Shown here piece after piece: positions 62,107 to 64,000 of a stretch of 64,000 nt of DNA. A model generated the notes under the pieces. It was not told the DNA's origin and did no database searches. It saw only the letters and a program-made list of their open reading frames with translations. Each line of letters opens with the position of its first letter. Within the stretch, counting starts at the first letter, position 1. Source of the stretch: Pseudomonadota bacterium (GTDB lineage Bacteria > Pseudomonadota > Gammaproteobacteria > Burkholderiales > Gallionellaceae). The position numbers were made by a program, and so were the translations under genes. The stretch covers positions 620,001 to 684,000 of the forward strand of contig JAJZUP010000001.1 of NCBI GenBank assembly GCA_021848465.1, given 5' to 3'.

Positions 62107-63333
62107 TTGCGAGCATTAATTATTAGCCAATATTTTTGGCCGGAAAGCTTTCGCATTAACGAGATTGCAGAAACTTTGCAGAATCGAGGGGTGGAATTAG
62201 AGATTCTGACAGGGAAGCCCAATTATCCTGAAGGCAAGGTTTATGATGGCTATCGGTCGATGGGTTGCCAGAAAGGGCAATACAAGGGGATAGTAGTAAA
62301 TAGAGTCCCAATTTTTCCTAGGGGACGAGGGGGGATTCGCCTAGCCATCAATTACTTTTCCTTTGTATTTTTCGGAGCGTTTTTAGGCGCCTGGCTGGTT
62401 CGCAAAAAGAATTTCGATGTGATATTTGTCTCAGCTCCTTCACCGATCCTTCAAGCTATCCCAGCATTATTTATCGGATGGTTAAAAGGTTGCCCAGTGG
62501 TGTTGTGGGTTCAAGACTTGTGGCCGGAGAGCTTATCTGCGACAGGATATGTTAATAATCCAGCTGCATTAAAGTTGGTGGAGTATGTGGTGCGCTTAAT
62601 CTACCGGCATACGGATTTGATTCTGATTGCATCGGCAGCTTTTGAAAAGCCGGTTCAGGCGCTTGCAGGAGGGACTGAAATTCGTTATTACCCAAATTCT
62701 GTTGATGACTCCTTTGCAAAGCCCTCTGATCTCACCCCTCCAACTGTTATTGGGCTGGAGGAAAGATTTTCAATTTTGTTCGCGGGAAATATTGGGACTG
62801 CGCAAGGCGTGGAGGTGATCATAGAAGCCGCCTCGCTGTTGACTGAATATAAAGATATTAGCTTTGTGGTGATGGGGGATGGTAGTGCTCGAGAGTGGAT
62901 GGTACAGGAAGCAGAGCGACGGGGGCTTTCTAATATTTTTTTTCCAGGGCGCTTCCCAGTTGAATTAATGCCTTCATTTATGCAAAAAGCTTCAGCGCTG
63001 TTGGTAACTCTGGCGGATCGTCCAATTTTCGCTGTGACCGTGCCGAACAAAATACAAGCATATTTGGCCGCAGGTCGGCCGATAATTGCTTGCTTAAATG
63101 GGGAAGGCGCCCGAATAGTGGCAGAGGCAAGAGCTGGTGTCACTGTTCATGCGGAGGATGCGAATGGCCTTGCTGAGGCAGTCTTATATTTGTACCGAAA
63201 AACGGCAGCGGAGTTAGAGCAGGTTGGGCGTAATGGGCGTGAATATTATAAGAGAAATTTTGAGCATGAGAGCCTTGTAGACCAATTAGTTATGATTATG
63301 CATTCAGTTCAGAAGACTCGGGGGGCGGTTTGA
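62107..63333 (+). CDS. wbuB: L-FucNAc transferase-like GT4 (WbuB/WbjE type)
   Basis: This 408-residue GT-B enzyme has IISQYFWPESFRINEIAETL, GKPNYPEGKVYDGY, VLWVQDLWPESL and LFAGNIGTAQGVE. This matches the WbuB group that transfers N-acetyl-L-fucosamine, in keeping with the FucNAc genes just upstream. Its start is TTG at 62107 with an AGGT site. It overlaps the next gene by four bases (TTGA). Confidence 0.9.
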   Translation: MRALIISQYFWPESFRINEIAETLQNRGVELEILTGKPNYPEGKVYDGYRSMGCQKGQYKGIVVNRVPIFPRGRGGIRLAINYFSFVFFGAFLGAWLVRKKNFDVIFVSAPSPILQAIPALFIGWLKGCPVVLWVQDLWPESLSATGYVNNPAALKLVEYVVRLIYRHTDLILIASAAFEKPVQALAGGTEIRYYPNSVDDSFAKPSDLTPPTVIGLEERFSILFAGNIGTAQGVEVIIEAASLLTEYKDISFVVMGDGSAREWMVQEAERRGLSNIFFPGRFPVELMPSFMQKASALLVTLADRPIFAVTVPNKIQAYLAAGRPIIACLNGEGARIVAEARAGVTVHAEDANGLAEAVLYLYRKTAAELEQVGRNGREYYKRNFEHESLVDQLVMIMHSVQKTRGAV

Positions 63334-64000
63334 GCATATTAGTAACTGGCGCGAATGGTTTTGTGGGGAGAGCTTTGTGTGTTGAATTGGTTAACAGAGG
63401 TTACAGTGTCCGCGCAGGTATGAGGGATGTGAGCCAAGCAATAGTTGGGGGGGGCATCGCGGTGCAAATTCCCAATATGGACTCATCGGATCAGTGGGCG
63501 GAAATATTATTAGGGGTTGATACAATTATTCATCTTGCGGCTCGTGTTCATGTAATGCGAGATCAGGCGCTTAACCCACTTGATGAGTTTCGAAGAGCCA
63601 ATGTGCTTGGTATGGATAATTTGGCTCATGCTGCAGTTGCATGTGGTGTTCGCAGACTGATATTCTTGAGCTCAATTAAAGTGAGCGGCGAAGGTACGCG
63701 TATAGACCAGCAGTTTACTGAGATGGATTTACCCTCGCCCAAAGATCCGTATGGTATTTCGAAATATGAAGCGGAGCTTACCTTGCAAGCAATTTCACAA
63801 CAGTCAGACTTGGAGGCGGTAATTATTCGCCCGCCACTTATATTTGGCCCAGGGGTAAAAGGAAATTTTGCTCAGATGTTAAATATATTGGCCAAGGGGA
63901 TCCCCCTCCCCTTGGCCTCGGTAAAAAACCTTAGAAGCCTTATTTATCTAGATAATTTGGTTGATGCAGTGATCGCATGTGTATCGCATCCGGCTGCGGC
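63330..64000 (+). CDS. NAD-dependent sugar epimerase/reductase (5' part; WbpV/Gne-like)
   Basis: This is the first 223 codons of a gene that continues beyond the right edge. The start is TTG at 63330 overlapping the wbuB stop. It has LVTGANGFVGRAL, DTIIHLAARVHVM, LSSIKVSGEG and the catalytic YGISK, which fits the WbpV/Gne-type SDRs that act on UDP-QuiNAc or UDP-GlcNAc intermediates. These usually sit between WbuB and a WbpL-type initiating transferase, which may lie just outside the window. Confidence 0.85.
   Translation, partial: MSILVTGANGFVGRALCVELVNRGYSVRAGMRDVSQAIVGGGIAVQIPNMDSSDQWAEILLGVDTIIHLAARVHVMRDQALNPLDEFRRANVLGMDNLAHAAVACGVRRLIFLSSIKVSGEGTRIDQQFTEMDLPSPKDPYGISKYEAELTLQAISQQSDLEAVIIRPPLIFGPGVKGNFAQMLNILAKGIPLPLASVKNLRSLIYLDNLVDAVIACVSHPAA

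Noticed and set aside
13539..64000. Insertion sequences, integrase, phage genes or CRISPR array
   Set aside because: Despite the AT-rich, mosaic character, no transposase, integrase, terminal inverted repeat or regularly spaced repeat was seen.

Overview
The window looks like chromosomal DNA from a Gram-negative betaproteobacterium. The evidence is a Kdo/heptose LPS core pair (waaA, waaC), a TolC-type outer membrane channel, a regulatory PTS (EIIA-HPr-EI), oxygen-independent coproporphyrinogen oxidase and the proteobacterial 'second type' of glutamate-cysteine ligase. A Gallionella/Sideroxydans-like (Nitrosomonadales) host would fit, but this is an inference from gene content and synteny, not a firm call.

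Layout. (1) 1-13.5 kb is GC-rich housekeeping DNA: the start of thiS (minus strand), tRNA-Gly(CCC), hemN, a nitronate monooxygenase-like gene, gshA, apbE, a PTS operon, an isoaspartate methyltransferase-like gene and tolC. A minus-strand operon manC-waaC-waaA then runs into the 3' end of tolC. (2) At about 13.54 kb the composition drops sharply to AT-rich, and from there every gene to the right edge is on the plus strand and belongs to surface-glycan synthesis. 13.7-31.6 kb holds an ABC flippase-like exporter and an unusual sugar cluster: a GmhA-like isomerase, two paralogous radical SAM enzymes, an epimerase, a two-subunit E1-type thiamine enzyme without E2/E3, a small unknown protein and a Nudix hydrolase. 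It continues with an aldolase-dehydrogenase fusion, mtnP, apt, mtnA, an HldE-like enzyme with its two domains in reverse order, a nucleotidyltransferase and two tandem TIGR04372-type glycosyltransferases. The block from about 22.4 kb to about 26.9 kb returns to host-like GC. (3) 31.6-32 kb holds a remnant of an SGNH/acyltransferase gene. (4) 32.0-41.8 kb is a nearly complete GDP-GlcNAc-based legionaminic acid (nonulosonic acid) operon with three extra enzymes (class III aminotransferase, nitrilase-type amidase, SDR). (5) 41.9-48.8 kb holds probable transferases and a carbamoyltransferase/SGNH cassette with two small proteins. (6) 48.8-54.5 kb is a CDP-3,6-dideoxyhexose cluster (rfbH, reductase, rfbG, cupin epimerase, rfbF, odd SDR). 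(7) 54.4-64 kb holds glycosyltransferases, a Wzy-like polymerase, galE, the UDP-L-FucNAc genes (wbjB-wbjC-wbjD), their transferase and a truncated epimerase at the right edge.

How it works together. The window appears to encode an O-antigen or capsule containing several rare sugars: a CMP-activated nonulosonic acid, a CDP-activated dideoxyhexose, UDP-L-FucNAc, and an unidentified sugar from the radical SAM/E1/HldE-like cluster. The most interesting reading is that aldolase-SDR + mtnP + apt + mtnA form a salvage route (a 'DHAP shunt') for the 5'-deoxyadenosine released by the two neighbouring radical SAM enzymes, so sugar-building radical chemistry and by-product disposal would sit in one locus.
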